DNA of 64,000 bases from Bog-473 sp035552395 (GCA_035552395.1 DASZLL010000008.1:1-64000); one strand, 5' to 3'; positions 1 through 8,236 are shown, numbered from the stretch's first letter. Numbers and translations: made by a program. Notes: a model not told the origin generated them from the letters alone.

Positions 1-576
1 GAGCACAGCGCTCGTTGAGCTCGTGTGAAGAAGCGCGGATCGAGGCTTTGCTCGTGGGCCAGCTCCTTCAGCAGGGCGCGGGTTCGAGAGCGTGAAGCGG
101 ATTTGTCTGATCCAACGGGGAACGGAGCCGCCCACACGTCCCTCGCCCCCGCGTCGAACAGCGCGGTGAGCTGGTTGGTCACGCTGGCCTCGTTTCCTAC
201 GATCGCGGCGTCGGCCGGGCTCCTCACGCCACCTCGTTCGAGCAGACGCATGTAGTTGGAGAGGGTGGCGTAGACCGAGAACTGCTCGGCCGCAGCGATT
301 CTCGCTTCGTCGTCATCGTCGTGCACGAGCACGGGAAGTCCGGCGACGGTGCGCGGCATCGGTCGACCGGTGCGAGAGCAGAAATCAAGAGCTGAATACC
401 TGTCTCGGCTGCGCCTGTGATCGTACCCGCATTGACCCGAAACTCCTCACCCGAGAACGCGACGCGCTTGCGTTGGAGCAGGGGAGCCAGGATCCGGACG
501 TATTCCTCGGTGTGCCGGCCGGGATGTTCGTAGGAGAGCAAAAGATCCTGCACGAATTCGTGCGCAAATCGCAGGA
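1..576 (-). pseudogene. Decayed luciferase-like (LLM class) F420/flavin-dependent oxidoreductase, C-terminal half
   Basis: Minus-strand reading shows two blocks typical of the C-terminal half of LLM-class oxidoreductases, but in different frames. Block one, read from about 576 down to about 385, contains SYEHPGRHTEEYVRIL and FSGEEFRVNAG, the usual substrate-loop region. Block two, from about 375 to the window edge, contains PRTVAGLPVLVHDDDDEA, EQFSVYATLSNYMRLLE and FDAGARDVWAAPFP, the usual C-terminal helices. About 35-40 residues normally found between them (the conserved LADG.xxW segment) are missing, and the second block is out of frame with the first. Nothing resembling the N-terminal half precedes 576. 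I infer a 5'-truncated gene with an internal out-of-frame deletion. The gene runs off the left edge, so its true 3' end is unseen. Confidence 0.7.
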
Positions 577-725
577 GCAGGGTTTGACGGCGACGCTCAA
601 CGAGCGAGACGGCGCATTTGGGGACTACCGCACGCGCGGCTGACCGAGAAACCCTGCCACTGGCCCGGGGCTCGAGCCCCTTGGTTCCACGTTTCGCGAG
701 GCATCGTCTGCCAAGCTCTCAACCG

Positions 726-1415
726 ATGGCAATCGCTGAACGTGTGAGCGACGAAGAGAACATGCCTGGTATCGATCGGCTCCTCGCTCTGACCGACGGC
801 GTCGTCGCGATCGCGCTGACGCTGCTCGTCCTGCAACTGCAGATCCCGGTGAACAGCTTGCTCAAACACGACCTGAATTCGGCGTCGGCGCTCTGGCATG
901 CGCTGAGCGTGGATGGCGACGGCTCGGAGCTGACGAGCTATCTCGTGTCGTTCGTGGTCATCGCCCAGTTCTGGCTGGTCCACCACCGGATCCTGCGGAC
1001 GATGCGGGGCCACAGCGAAGGACTGGCATGGCGCAACTTCGCCTTCCTGCTCGCGTTGACCCTCATGCCCTTCACCTCCGATCTCATGGGTCGTTACAGC
1101 GACAACTCGCTCGCCGTCACCTTCTTCGGGATCAATCTGATGGCGCTCAGCCTCTCGACCCAGTGGATCCGCATCTACGCCGCCCGCCACGAACTCATCG
1201 CCGGCGAGCGATACTCCCGTTATGAAGAGCTGGTGGGGCGGATCAGAGCCTTACTGACCGTCGGGGTGGTCTCGATCTCCCTCGTCCTGGCCTGGACCGA
1301 CACCAGCTTGGCCAGGTACGCCTGGCTCCTCTTTCTGGTCGTCCCCTTCATTGGCAGCGGCGTCGCCGCGCGAATGGAGGCTTCCGAGGCGGCCAATATT
1401 TCGGCCGGGAGATGA
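726..1415 (+). CDS. TMEM175-family (DUF1211) potassium-channel-like membrane protein
   Basis: Roughly 229 residues with about six hydrophobic helices. The first helix begins RLLALTDGVVAIALTLLVLQL, a variant of the RxxxFSDG signature of TMEM175/DUF1211 proteins; here the Phe-Ser pair is Leu-Thr. Later helices include LVSFVVIAQFWLVHHRIL and NFAFLLALTLMPF, also characteristic. The family forms potassium-permeable channels in animals and bacteria, so this is probably an inner-membrane potassium channel subunit. The start at 726 was chosen because residues encoded upstream of it look non-coding; no strong ribosome-binding site is visible and starts at 744 or 762 are possible. It stands alone, convergent with the next minus-strand unit. 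Confidence 0.75.
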   Translation: MAIAERVSDEENMPGIDRLLALTDGVVAIALTLLVLQLQIPVNSLLKHDLNSASALWHALSVDGDGSELTSYLVSFVVIAQFWLVHHRILRTMRGHSEGLAWRNFAFLLALTLMPFTSDLMGRYSDNSLAVTFFGINLMALSLSTQWIRIYAARHELIAGERYSRYEELVGRIRALLTVGVVSISLVLAWTDTSLARYAWLLFLVVPFIGSGVAARMEASEAANISAGR

Positions 1416-1492
1416 TCGCCGCCCACCACTCGCGCCGCGGTCATGCGCCCAAACGATGACGGGGCAGCTCCGACCGATCCTCGTGATTCGGA

Positions 1493-1795
1493 TCAGGGTG
1501 TGGGTGAGCCCTTGCGCGCGACCAACTGAAGCTGCGGCGTGCGCGCTGAGCCGACCGACCCATTGAGGACGGTCCTCAGGCCGCGATGCGACAGCACCGA
1601 CCAACGCGAACGCGACGAGAGAAGGCTGAGCACGGACGCGGAAGATCCGATCGAGAAGGCGGAAAGGAAAGAACCGACGGATCCGACCGAGAGCGCCGAG
1701 CCGACGGACCCGATGGAGAGGATCGACCCCTTCGAGGCGATCGAGAGCACGGAATCCTCAGAGGCGAACGACCATCGGGAGGAGGACGGCTTCAT
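1493..1795 (-). CDS. Small protein made of 21 consecutive Ser-x-x triplets
   Basis: A 100-residue product. Residues 9-71 have serine at every third position without interruption (21 triplets; examples SVL, SIA, SKG, SIL, SIG, SVG, SAL). The two intervening positions are mostly Val, Ile, Leu, Ala, Phe or Gly. The serines are written with TCG, TCC, TCT and AGC codons, so this is not a simple DNA microsatellite and the period is probably selected in the protein. A basic tail with Gly, Arg and Lys follows. No signal peptide is evident. The start codon lies only 9 bases after the stop of the DHFR-like gene, implying co-transcription and probably translational coupling. I do not recognise a named family. 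A strict three-residue period could build a triangular solenoid or a ridge of serines on an extended strand, but that is inference. Confidence 0.65.
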   Translation of the reverse strand: MKPSSSRWSFASEDSVLSIASKGSILSIGSVGSALSVGSVGSFLSAFSIGSSASVLSLLSSRSRWSVLSHRGLRTVLNGSVGSARTPQLQLVARKGSPTP

Positions 1796-1804
1796 GTCGC
1801 CACC

Positions 1805-2386
1805 CTACGTAGGTCCGTTGCCGGGTTGCCCACGCACGCCGTAGTGGAGGCGTACGACTCCGCCACCGAAACGGTGCTCGTCCAACAGCTCGAGCTCGAG
1901 ATGCACGTCGTCGGGCAAGGCGCGTTTTCCTCCGCCGACGACGACGGGACAGATGAACAAGTGGACCTCGTCGACCAGGCCTGCGGCGATCGCGACGCCA
2001 GCGAGCTCGGCGCCTCCGACGGTGATGTCGGCGGTCGATGACTCCTTGAGCCTCCGGATGGCGTCAGGTTCGAAGTCGTGCTCAATCCGTGTGCGATCGC
2101 TGGAAACCGACGAGAGCGTCCGCGAGTAGACGATCTTCTCGGCCGCTCGCCAAAGCAACGCGAAATCCCTCGATACTGCGAAATCCTCGTCGCTGGTACC
2201 GGCGGTCTCCCAATACACCAGCGTCTCGTACATCCGGCGCCCATAGAGGTTGGTGCCGATCGGCCGTTCGAGCTCGTTGATGAACGCGTGGACCTCCTCA
2301 TTGGGGGCGCCCCAGTCGAAGTTGCCCCTTTTGTCCTCGACACATCCGTCCAGCGATGTGATGGCCGAGTAGATCAGCTTGGCCAC
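1805..2386 (-). CDS. Dihydrofolate reductase-family protein (RibD C-terminal domain-like)
   Basis: A 193-residue single-domain protein. It opens AKLIYSAITSLDGCVEDKRGNFDW, the usual start of RibD-C/DHFR-like reductases, and carries the late glycine motif ADITVGGAELAGVAIAAGLVDEVHLFICPVVVGGG that binds NADPH in this fold. These small actinobacterial reductases are common, and most have no proven substrate; a folate or pyrimidine-type reductase activity is only a family-level guess. The start is the GTG at 2386, because the protein begins directly at the conserved first strand. It heads a two-gene unit with the serine-triplet protein and is divergent from the LLM oxidoreductase at 2536. Confidence 0.85.
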   Translation of the reverse strand: MAKLIYSAITSLDGCVEDKRGNFDWGAPNEEVHAFINELERPIGTNLYGRRMYETLVYWETAGTSDEDFAVSRDFALLWRAAEKIVYSRTLSSVSSDRTRIEHDFEPDAIRRLKESSTADITVGGAELAGVAIAAGLVDEVHLFICPVVVGGGKRALPDDVHLELELLDEHRFGGGVVRLHYGVRGQPGNGPT

Positions 2387-2432
2387 TTCGAACCCCCTAT
2401 CGTCACCTCTTGTGGCAGCGGCAATCCGTCAA

Positions 2433-2454
2433 GATAGGAGTGAGGATAGGTGAG
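2433..2454 (+). repeat. Short tandem GATAGG-type repeat in the divergent intergenic region
   Basis: GATAGGAGTGAG is followed at once by GATAGGTGAG. A third GATAGG is present on the opposite strand at about 2393-2398. The copies lie between the divergent DHFR-like gene and LLM oxidoreductase gene, where a regulator could bind; function is unknown. Confidence 0.35.
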
Positions 2455-2535
2455 CAACGAAGACCGAGCCGTCACGGGATCGGTCGGTCGGCCCTTGCCG
2501 AAAGGCCCGCCGCCTCGCCCCGAAAGGAGCACCGG

Positions 2536-3519
2536 ATGTTCTTGATGCGATTCGACATGCGAGCACCGGCTTCGGGGGGTTCGGCCCCCGATCTGTATGC
2601 CGCAGCCATCGAAATGGCTGCCTGGGGCGAGAGTCGAGGGGCCTTGGCGGCCGTGGTGTGTGAGCACCATGCGATGAGCGACGGGTACCTTCCCTCTCCG
2701 CTGATCCTGGCGACCGCGCTCGCGGCCCGCACGACGACGTTGCCCATCACGGTGGCGGTGGTCGTGCTCCCGCTCTACCAACCGATCCGCCTGGCCGAGG
2801 ACATGGCGGTCCTCGACATCATCAGCCGTGGCCGGGTGAACTACGTCGCCGCCATCGGCTACGTCCCCCAGGAATACGAGCAACACGGGGTCGATTTCCA
2901 TCGACGGGGACGGATTGCGGACGAAGCCCTGGCCTTGCTTCTCAAGGCAAAGAGCGGAGAGCCCTTCGCGCACGAGGGTCGGAGGATCCACGTGACCCCG
3001 CACCCGCTGACGCCCGGCGGCCCGTCCGTCGCCTGGGGTGGAGGCAGCGTTGCCGCGGCGACCCGAGCCGGCCGGAACGGGGTGGACTTCATCGCTCAGG
3101 GCGGTGACCCGTCACTCGCTCAGGTCTACGAAGAAGCGGCGCGCGCCAATGGACATGAGCCAGGTTTCTGCATGATCCCACCCATCGACATGGCGACGAC
3201 GGTCTTCGTAACCGACGACGTCGATGGCGCGTGGGATGAACTCGGCCATCACCTGCTCCACGACGTGACCAGTTACGCCAGCCTCAACGTGGGCAACACG
3301 CACACGGCGAGCATCTCCACCGCAACGACGGTCGAGGAGCTTCGGAAGGAAGACCGCACCCACCGCATCGTGACGGTCGACGAGGCGGTGGCAATGGTCG
3401 GGTCGGGCATGCCCCTTTCGCTCCAGCCACTGGCCGGAGGGGTGCCTCCCGAGATCGCATGGCCCTACTTCCGGACCGTCACCGATGTCGTCATGCCGGC
3501 CGCAACGAGTGCTCGATAG
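2536..3519 (+). CDS. LLM-class (luciferase-like) flavin-dependent oxidoreductase
   Basis: A 327-residue TIM-barrel protein. It has the family layout: MFLMRFDMRAP first strand, AAVVCEHHAMSDGYLPSPL near residue 45, TTLPITVAVVVLPLYQPIRLAEDMAVLDIISRGRV at about 70-105, and GYVPQEYEQHGVDFHRRGRIADEAL at about 110-135. Family members bind FMN or coenzyme F420 and act as monooxygenases or dehydrogenases on diverse substrates; the actual substrate cannot be read from the sequence. The ATG at 2536 is preceded six bases earlier by AAAGGAG, a strong ribosome-binding site, which decides this start over an in-frame GTG at 2410. It is divergent from the DHFR-like gene and convergent with the SRPBCC gene. 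Confidence 0.87.
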   Translation: MFLMRFDMRAPASGGSAPDLYAAAIEMAAWGESRGALAAVVCEHHAMSDGYLPSPLILATALAARTTTLPITVAVVVLPLYQPIRLAEDMAVLDIISRGRVNYVAAIGYVPQEYEQHGVDFHRRGRIADEALALLLKAKSGEPFAHEGRRIHVTPHPLTPGGPSVAWGGGSVAAATRAGRNGVDFIAQGGDPSLAQVYEEAARANGHEPGFCMIPPIDMATTVFVTDDVDGAWDELGHHLLHDVTSYASLNVGNTHTASISTATTVEELRKEDRTHRIVTVDEAVAMVGSGMPLSLQPLAGGVPPEIAWPYFRTVTDVVMPAATSAR

Positions 3520-3546
3520 AGGCGGTCCCGGGCCGAAACTCCCGTC

Positions 3547-4011
3547 CTACGGTGCCGTCTCGAGCGTGTCTGCGAGGCGCTCGAGGGTCCGGCTCATCGT
3601 TTGACGATTGCGCTCGCCGCGGTCGTCGACCCCTGAGACCTGCCTGCTGAACTCCATGGCCGACTCTGGCCGCAGGTCCTCGCTCCACTCGGTGATCCGG
3701 CAGCCGGAGTCGATCGGCTCCATGACGTAACCCCAGGTCGAATAGTGGAACTCCATCATCGAGCACTCGAAGCTGAAGGCCCGACCGGGATCAGCCTCGA
3801 TGACCTTGCCTTGGGTCGTCCAGGTCAGGTCCCCGTTGCGGTTGTGGCCGTCAAAGGTTGCGCCGACGACGGGACCGTCGAAGCCCTCGTGCCATTCGCA
3901 GGCGAAGCACTCCTCGGACCACTCGCCCATACGGGTGACGTCGGAGATGGCGCCGTACACGAGGTCGGGTGAGACTGAGAGAGTGCGTGAGACCACCGTC
4001 TTGTCGGCCAT
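3547..4011 (-). CDS. SRPBCC-family protein (polyketide cyclase/START-like fold)
   Basis: About 154 residues beginning MADKTVVSRTLSVSPDLVYGAISDVTRMGEWS, the standard opening of the SRPBCC helix-grip fold: a first strand, VSPDLVYGAISDV helix and a Trp-Ser after the loop. ATFDGHNRNGDLTWTTQGKVIEADPGRAFSF forms the central sheet, and a long C-terminal helix ends ERNRQTMSRTLERLADTL. Such proteins bind hydrophobic ligands or act as cyclases and aromatases; no catalytic claim is justified here. In-frame codons continue upstream to 4077, but the internal ATG fits the family N-terminus. The 166-base gap to the cyclase gene on the other strand contains their divergent promoters. Confidence 0.8.
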   Translation of the reverse strand: MADKTVVSRTLSVSPDLVYGAISDVTRMGEWSEECFACEWHEGFDGPVVGATFDGHNRNGDLTWTTQGKVIEADPGRAFSFECSMMEFHYSTWGYVMEPIDSGCRITEWSEDLRPESAMEFSRQVSGVDDRGERNRQTMSRTLERLADTLETAP

Positions 4012-4166
4012 GGACGACAGAATCTCATATCGCGACGCAACCTGGGGCGACCCCGTGAGGGCGCCGGTCGGGCTCATCCCTCGACCTCGAGCGGCCGCGA
4101 TCGTCCGACGATGTCATTGCCATCAGCCGGAATCAGCCGGTCGACGCTTGGCCGAGTCAAGTTAGC

Positions 4167-4172
4167 TACCCT
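4167..4172 (+). promoter_or_regulatory. Candidate leaderless -10 element (TACCCT)
   Basis: TACCCT ends 6 bases before the GTG start of the cyclase gene, the spacing expected when transcription starts at the start codon. No ribosome-binding site is present between them. Confidence 0.5.
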
Positions 4173-4178
4173 TATTGC

Positions 4179-5525
4179 GTGGCGGTGTGGCAACCACGCA
4201 CTTCCTTCGCCTTCACCCCCGATGGCGCGCGGGTGGCTTACCAGGTGGTGGGAAGTGGCGATCGTGACGTGGTCTTCCTGACCGACTGGGCCCATTCGAT
4301 CGATCTGATGTGGGAGCTTCCGGAGATCGAGCGGTTTCTGCGGCGCCTGGCGTCGATCGGACGGTTGATCCTGTTCGACAAGCGAGGGAACGGCGCCTCC
4401 GACGGCCGGGTGTTCGGGAGCGAGGACTTTCAGGGCGTGGTTGAGCAGTCGGCCGAGGACCTCCTCGCCGTGCTCGATGCGGTCGAATCGGAGCGGGCCG
4501 ACCTGGTCGCCTCGACGGCCGGGGGCACCACGGCGGTGCTCTTCGCCGCCACCCATCCCGAGCGTTGCGGTCGCCTCGTCCTGCAAGACGCCTGCCCTCG
4601 CGTCGTGTCGTCGCCGGAATATCCCCACGGTCTCGACGCGATGGAGTTGCAGGCCGTCATCGAAGGGATCCGTTCGGGATGGGGGAAGGGGTCCGCCCTG
4701 GCGCAGCAGCCGGATCGGTTCGAGGACAGAGATCTGCGGCTGTGGTACGGCCGCTACGAGCGCCTGGCCGTCGAGCGGTCCTGGATGGTGCAGGCCTGGG
4801 AACAGATCGCGGTCGTGGACGTGCGGGCCATCCTGGCGTCCGTGCAGGCACCGACGCTGCTCCTCGTGCACGACAAGGCGCCCGCGTTCGGTAACGGCCA
4901 CGGGCGCTACCTGGTGGAGCACATGCCGTCCGCCGAGCTGGTCGAGCTGCCTGGGCCCGGCTGCCTCTTCTGGGCCGACGCGCAAATCGTCGATGCGGCA
5001 GTGGCATACCTCGGCGCCGCCAAGTCCGGCGTCGTCGATGAGTCGCGGGTGCTCGCCACGATCGTGATGACCGACATGGTCTCGTCGACCCTCACGCTCG
5101 CCGAGATGGGTGACCATCGCTGGCGCGAGGTCCTCGACGCCCACGATCGCGTCACCGGCCAGTTGGTGACGCAGTTCCGGGGGCGCCTGGTGAACCGAAC
5201 AGGCGACGGATTGGTGGCGACGTTCGACGGCCCGGCCCGGGGCGTCCGATGCGCGGAGGCGATGTGTGGCGAGGTCGGTGTCCTCGGCGTCGAGGTGCGG
5301 GCGGGGGTCCATGTCGGCGAGATCGAACTGCGGGGCGACGAGATCGGGGGCATTGCCGTGCATCTGGCCGCCCGGGTCATGTCGGAGGCAGACGCCGGTC
5401 AGGTGGTGGTGACACGGACCGTGAAAGATCTGACGGCCGGCTCGGGTCTGAGTTTTGACGACATGGGGATGCGCGAGCTCAAGGGGATTCCAGACCCCTG
5501 GCAACTGCTCGTCCTCAAGCACTGA
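4179..5525 (+). CDS. Class III adenylate/guanylate cyclase with N-terminal degenerate alpha/beta-hydrolase domain
   Basis: A 448-residue two-domain protein resembling mycobacterial Rv1900c (LipJ). Residues about 10-280 form an alpha/beta-hydrolase fold (YQVVGSGDRDVVFL, LILFDKRGNGAS, LLAVLDAVESERADLVAS). The nucleophile elbow reads A-S-T-A-G-G, putting Thr113 where serine is expected. The usual late Asp-His motif reads PGPGCLFW with no histidine. The hydrolase domain is therefore probably a sensor, not an enzyme. Residues about 288-448 are a cyclase domain: metal Asp299 in TDMVSST, the second metal Asp in RTGDGLVATF, and the transition-state Arg in VHLAAR, where His replaces the usual Asn. Product is likely cAMP or cGMP. 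The start GTG follows a leaderless-type -10 element. Confidence 0.88.
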   Translation: MAVWQPRTSFAFTPDGARVAYQVVGSGDRDVVFLTDWAHSIDLMWELPEIERFLRRLASIGRLILFDKRGNGASDGRVFGSEDFQGVVEQSAEDLLAVLDAVESERADLVASTAGGTTAVLFAATHPERCGRLVLQDACPRVVSSPEYPHGLDAMELQAVIEGIRSGWGKGSALAQQPDRFEDRDLRLWYGRYERLAVERSWMVQAWEQIAVVDVRAILASVQAPTLLLVHDKAPAFGNGHGRYLVEHMPSAELVELPGPGCLFWADAQIVDAAVAYLGAAKSGVVDESRVLATIVMTDMVSSTLTLAEMGDHRWREVLDAHDRVTGQLVTQFRGRLVNRTGDGLVATFDGPARGVRCAEAMCGEVGVLGVEVRAGVHVGEIELRGDEIGGIAVHLAARVMSEADAGQVVVTRTVKDLTAGSGLSFDDMGMRELKGIPDPWQLLVLKH

Positions 5526-5588
5526 CGAACCGCCTCCGCAAACCACGCCGGGCCCGCGTGGGGGTCGATCGCGGTCGCCGCAGCCGCA

Positions 5589-6212
5589 TCACCCGTGCAG
5601 CGAAAGGCCCAGGAGCCCCTCGAGCTCGGTCAGCGCGACATCGGGATCGATCACCTTTATGGTGTGCATCCCGAGCGCCCTCGCCGGCTTGAGGTTCACC
5701 CCGAGGTCGTCGAGGAAGACGCACTCGTCAGGCCGCACCCCGAGGGTCTCGCAGGCCAGCTCGTAGAAGCGGGGATCGGGCTTACGCACCCCGAGCACGC
5801 GGGATTCGAGGACGGCATCGAAGAGGGCGTAGACCGAAGCCACTTCCTCCGAGAGGATGGCTTCTGCCCGGGTGAAGTTATTGGTGAGACAGGCCGTCTT
5901 GTATTTCGTCCCGCAGACACGTATGGCGGCCACCATCTGCGGCCGGATCTCTCCCGCAAGCCGTTCGAGGACAAGGCGCCCGTCGAGCTCGTGACCGAGG
6001 GCACGAGCCTCGTCGGACCATTGCGACCCGAAGGTCTCCAGGTCGACCTCACCGCGCTCGAGCCTTGCCCACGCGTTGGTGTCGGGGTTGGTGGCATTCA
6101 CGGTCCGGATGAAGTCGGGTGGGAGCCCGCGCACCACCTCGAGGTGGGCGAATGCCTCGAAAGGGCTCGACGAGATCACGCCTCCGAAGTCGAACATGAC
6201 GGCTCGAATCAC
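5589..6212 (-). CDS. HAD-IA family hydrolase
   Basis: A 207-residue HAD phosphatase-like protein. Motif I is MFDFGGVI, with the nucleophile Asp8 and glycine in place of the second, acid/base Asp; this variant is common in the epoxide-hydrolase-N/ACAD10-like subgroup. Motif II is CLTNNF, the motif III lysine is in GVRKPDPRFYELAC, and motif IV is CVFLDDLGVN. The cap domain lies between residues about 15 and 85. Loss of the second aspartate often means reduced or altered phosphatase activity. The GTG at 6212 has GGGAGG seven bases upstream. It is the last gene of the DUF1214-sulfotransferase-SDR-HAD unit, 42 bases after the SDR. Confidence 0.85.
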   Translation of the reverse strand: MIRAVMFDFGGVISSSPFEAFAHLEVVRGLPPDFIRTVNATNPDTNAWARLERGEVDLETFGSQWSDEARALGHELDGRLVLERLAGEIRPQMVAAIRVCGTKYKTACLTNNFTRAEAILSEEVASVYALFDAVLESRVLGVRKPDPRFYELACETLGVRPDECVFLDDLGVNLKPARALGMHTIKVIDPDVALTELEGLLGLSLHG

Positions 6213-6254
6213 GAATGGTCCTCCCGGGATCGGCCCGTCATTCTCGCGTCCCGC

Positions 6255-7058
6255 TCAGACGAAGTCGGACCCGCCGTCGGCGTTCACGCAGGCACCGGTG
6301 ACGTAGCCGTTGCGGCGCGAGGCGAGATAGGCCACGAGCGAGGCGACCTCGTCCGGCAGGCCGGCCCGGCCCAGGTCAGCTGGCTGGTGGAACGTCCGCT
6401 CGATCCAGGTCATCACGTCGTACGGGTCGGCCGGGTCGAGGTCCTCGGCCGCGAACATGTTGCGCAGGTTCTCGGTGAAGCTCGCGGTCACGATCGAGCC
6501 GGGACAGACCGCGTTCACCAGGATGCCGTCAGGTGCGAGCGACTTGGCCAGGTTTTTGGCGATGCTCGTCACGGCGGCCTTGGACGCGGTGTAGGCCACG
6601 AGGATCGGGCTCTGGCGCTGGATCGAGTGGGCCGAGAACATGACCACGCGTCCCCACTCCGCCGCCCGCAACAGCGGCAACGCCGAGCGCACGCTGCGCA
6701 CCGCCGACATGGTGCCCAGGCCGAAGGCGGCGTCCCACGCGCTGTCGTCGAGGTCCTCGAAGCGGCCGGCGCCCGGCCCGATGGTGTGGACGAGGATGTT
6801 GAGCGTGCCCCAGCGCTCCCGGACCTGGCCGAACCCGGCGTCGATCGAGGCGGGATCGGTCATGTCGACGCTCAGGCCGACCGCGTCCGGGCTGCCCAAC
6901 GCCCCCAGCGCCGACACCGTCTCGTCGAGCGCCCCTTGCCCCCGCGCCATGACCGCGACGCGGGCGCCGTCGGTGGCCAGGATCTCCGCCACGGCGCGCC
7001 CCATCCCCTTGCTACCTCCGGTGACGACCGCCGTTGCGTCCGCGATCCCGAGATCCAC
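6255..7058 (-). CDS. SDR-family NAD(P)-dependent oxidoreductase
   Basis: A 267-residue classical short-chain dehydrogenase. The cofactor motif TGGSKGMG lies near residue 12, the acid residue in SVDMTD marks the adenine pocket, the catalytic Ser is in VVMFSAHS, and Tyr/Lys occur in YTASK. The C-terminus GYVTGACVNADGGSDF is the standard SDR ending. The GTG at 7058 was preferred because GGGAGG lies eight bases upstream; further upstream the frame overlaps the sulfotransferase gene and looks non-coding. It sits 32 bases after the sulfotransferase gene and probably shares its transcript. Substrate unknown; the neighbours hint at a hydroxylated lipid or xenobiotic. Confidence 0.9.
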   Translation of the reverse strand: MDLGIADATAVVTGGSKGMGRAVAEILATDGARVAVMARGQGALDETVSALGALGSPDAVGLSVDMTDPASIDAGFGQVRERWGTLNILVHTIGPGAGRFEDLDDSAWDAAFGLGTMSAVRSVRSALPLLRAAEWGRVVMFSAHSIQRQSPILVAYTASKAAVTSIAKNLAKSLAPDGILVNAVCPGSIVTASFTENLRNMFAAEDLDPADPYDVMTWIERTFHQPADLGRAGLPDEVASLVAYLASRRNGYVTGACVNADGGSDFV

Positions 7059-7090
7059 TCCTTCAACCTCCCGAAGCGAGCGCGACCGGC

Positions 7091-8236
7091 CTACGTCGCG
7101 CTGTCGTACGTGTCCATATAGCGGGCGAAGCGCCGCTGCACCTGTTCCGGCTCGAGCCCGAACTGCGCCAGGTCGTAGGAGTGCTGCCCGTGCGCCCCCG
7201 GCTGATGGCTGCCGGCCCACCGATTCACCGCCTGGCGCGAGCGATCTGGAAATTCGAGGCCGATGTGCTCGTAGGCCAAAGCGAGTGAACCGACGGGATC
7301 CACCTGGAGGTCGGTCCAGGCCAGGTCGGCGAAGCGGTCGTCACCGACCCGGCTCCTGAAGTCCATTGCCCTCGTGATGGCCTCGGACCAACGTCCCAGC
7401 TGCTCAGCGCCGAGCTCGTGAGAATCGTCGCGGTCGCTGGCCCAGCTGCGCGTGTAGTGGATCAGGTTGCATACCGACCCCAGCACCTTGGCCGGGTCAC
7501 GATGGCTCCAGAGGAACCTGGCGTCGGGATAGGCCGCGAGGAGCGAGTCCAACGCGAACATGTGCACCGGGGTCTTGAGGTGCCACAGGCGGGGCGGGCA
7601 GTGCCACTGCAACAGACGCAGCACCCGGCGGTGGTAGCGGTAGGTAGCATCCATGTCGCACTCGGTCACCCAGGCCAAATACGACGGGACGCGTGCGAAG
7701 CCGTCGAAGTGGACGGTGCGGAAGCTCATGCCGAGCAGGTCCTGGCACTCGGTGGGTCCCGTGGCTTCCTCGTGGTGCATCGACGCCATCAGGGGGAACA
7801 TTTCGTTCATCATCGCCAGACCGGCCTCGGTCTGAGCAATGCGCGGATCGGTGTGCTCGGTGGCGGACTCGGGCGGCGGGCAGGGGTCCGACGATTCCCA
7901 CAGCCGCAGCGAACGGATCTGCGGGTCCGCGGCGACGAGTTGGCTGAGGGCCGTCGTCCCGGTGCGCGGCAGGCCGATGACGAACACCGGGCCGTCGATC
8001 TGCTCGTCGTCGATCTCGGGATGGGCCCGGTAGGTGTCCTCCACCCGCAGCCGTGACGCCAGCGCGCCGGCCAGACGCATCCGCAGCATGGTTTCGCCCG
8101 TGTCCGTCAGGTCGCCCTCGGTGTTCATGGACCCTGTCAGGCGCTCGAGCCCCTCCCGGTGCGACCCGTCGCCAAAGTCGTCGAGTCCCGCCGAGGCGCG
8201 CGCCTCCGCTTCGAGCGAGTCGGGGTCCAGGCTCAT
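7091..8236 (-). CDS. Sulfotransferase-family protein
   Basis: A 381-residue protein with the PAPS-binding 5'-phosphosulfate loop GLPRTGTTALSQLV at about residue 88 and a second phosphate-binding motif ARFLWSHRDPAKVLGSVC near residue 240 (Arg and Ser contacts to the 3'-phosphate). This matches the bacterial sulfotransferase-3 group, widespread in actinobacteria that metabolise sterols and lipids. It presumably transfers sulfate from PAPS to a hydroxyl or acts on a related acceptor; the acceptor is unknown. Its ATG overlaps the stop of the DUF1214 gene by four bases (ATGA at 8233-8236), showing translational coupling. Confidence 0.87.
   Translation of the reverse strand: MSLDPDSLEAEARASAGLDDFGDGSHREGLERLTGSMNTEGDLTDTGETMLRMRLAGALASRLRVEDTYRAHPEIDDEQIDGPVFVIGLPRTGTTALSQLVAADPQIRSLRLWESSDPCPPPESATEHTDPRIAQTEAGLAMMNEMFPLMASMHHEEATGPTECQDLLGMSFRTVHFDGFARVPSYLAWVTECDMDATYRYHRRVLRLLQWHCPPRLWHLKTPVHMFALDSLLAAYPDARFLWSHRDPAKVLGSVCNLIHYTRSWASDRDDSHELGAEQLGRWSEAITRAMDFRSRVGDDRFADLAWTDLQVDPVGSLALAYEHIGLEFPDRSRQAVNRWAGSHQPGAHGQHSYDLAQFGLEPEQVQRRFARYMDTYDSAT

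Noticed and set aside
422..654. Plus-strand frame antisense to the luciferase-like relic, ending in GDYRTRG
   Set aside because: It reads plausibly but lacks a family match, and the minus-strand blocks are clear LLM-class homologues.
4074..5546. 490-residue minus-strand frame antisense to the cyclase gene
   Set aside because: No recognisable domain; GC-rich DNA gives long antisense frames, and the plus-strand gene is well supported.
5595..7121. 508-residue plus-strand frame antisense to the HAD and SDR genes
   Set aside because: Reads as His/Arg/Gly-rich shadow; both minus-strand genes have complete motifs.
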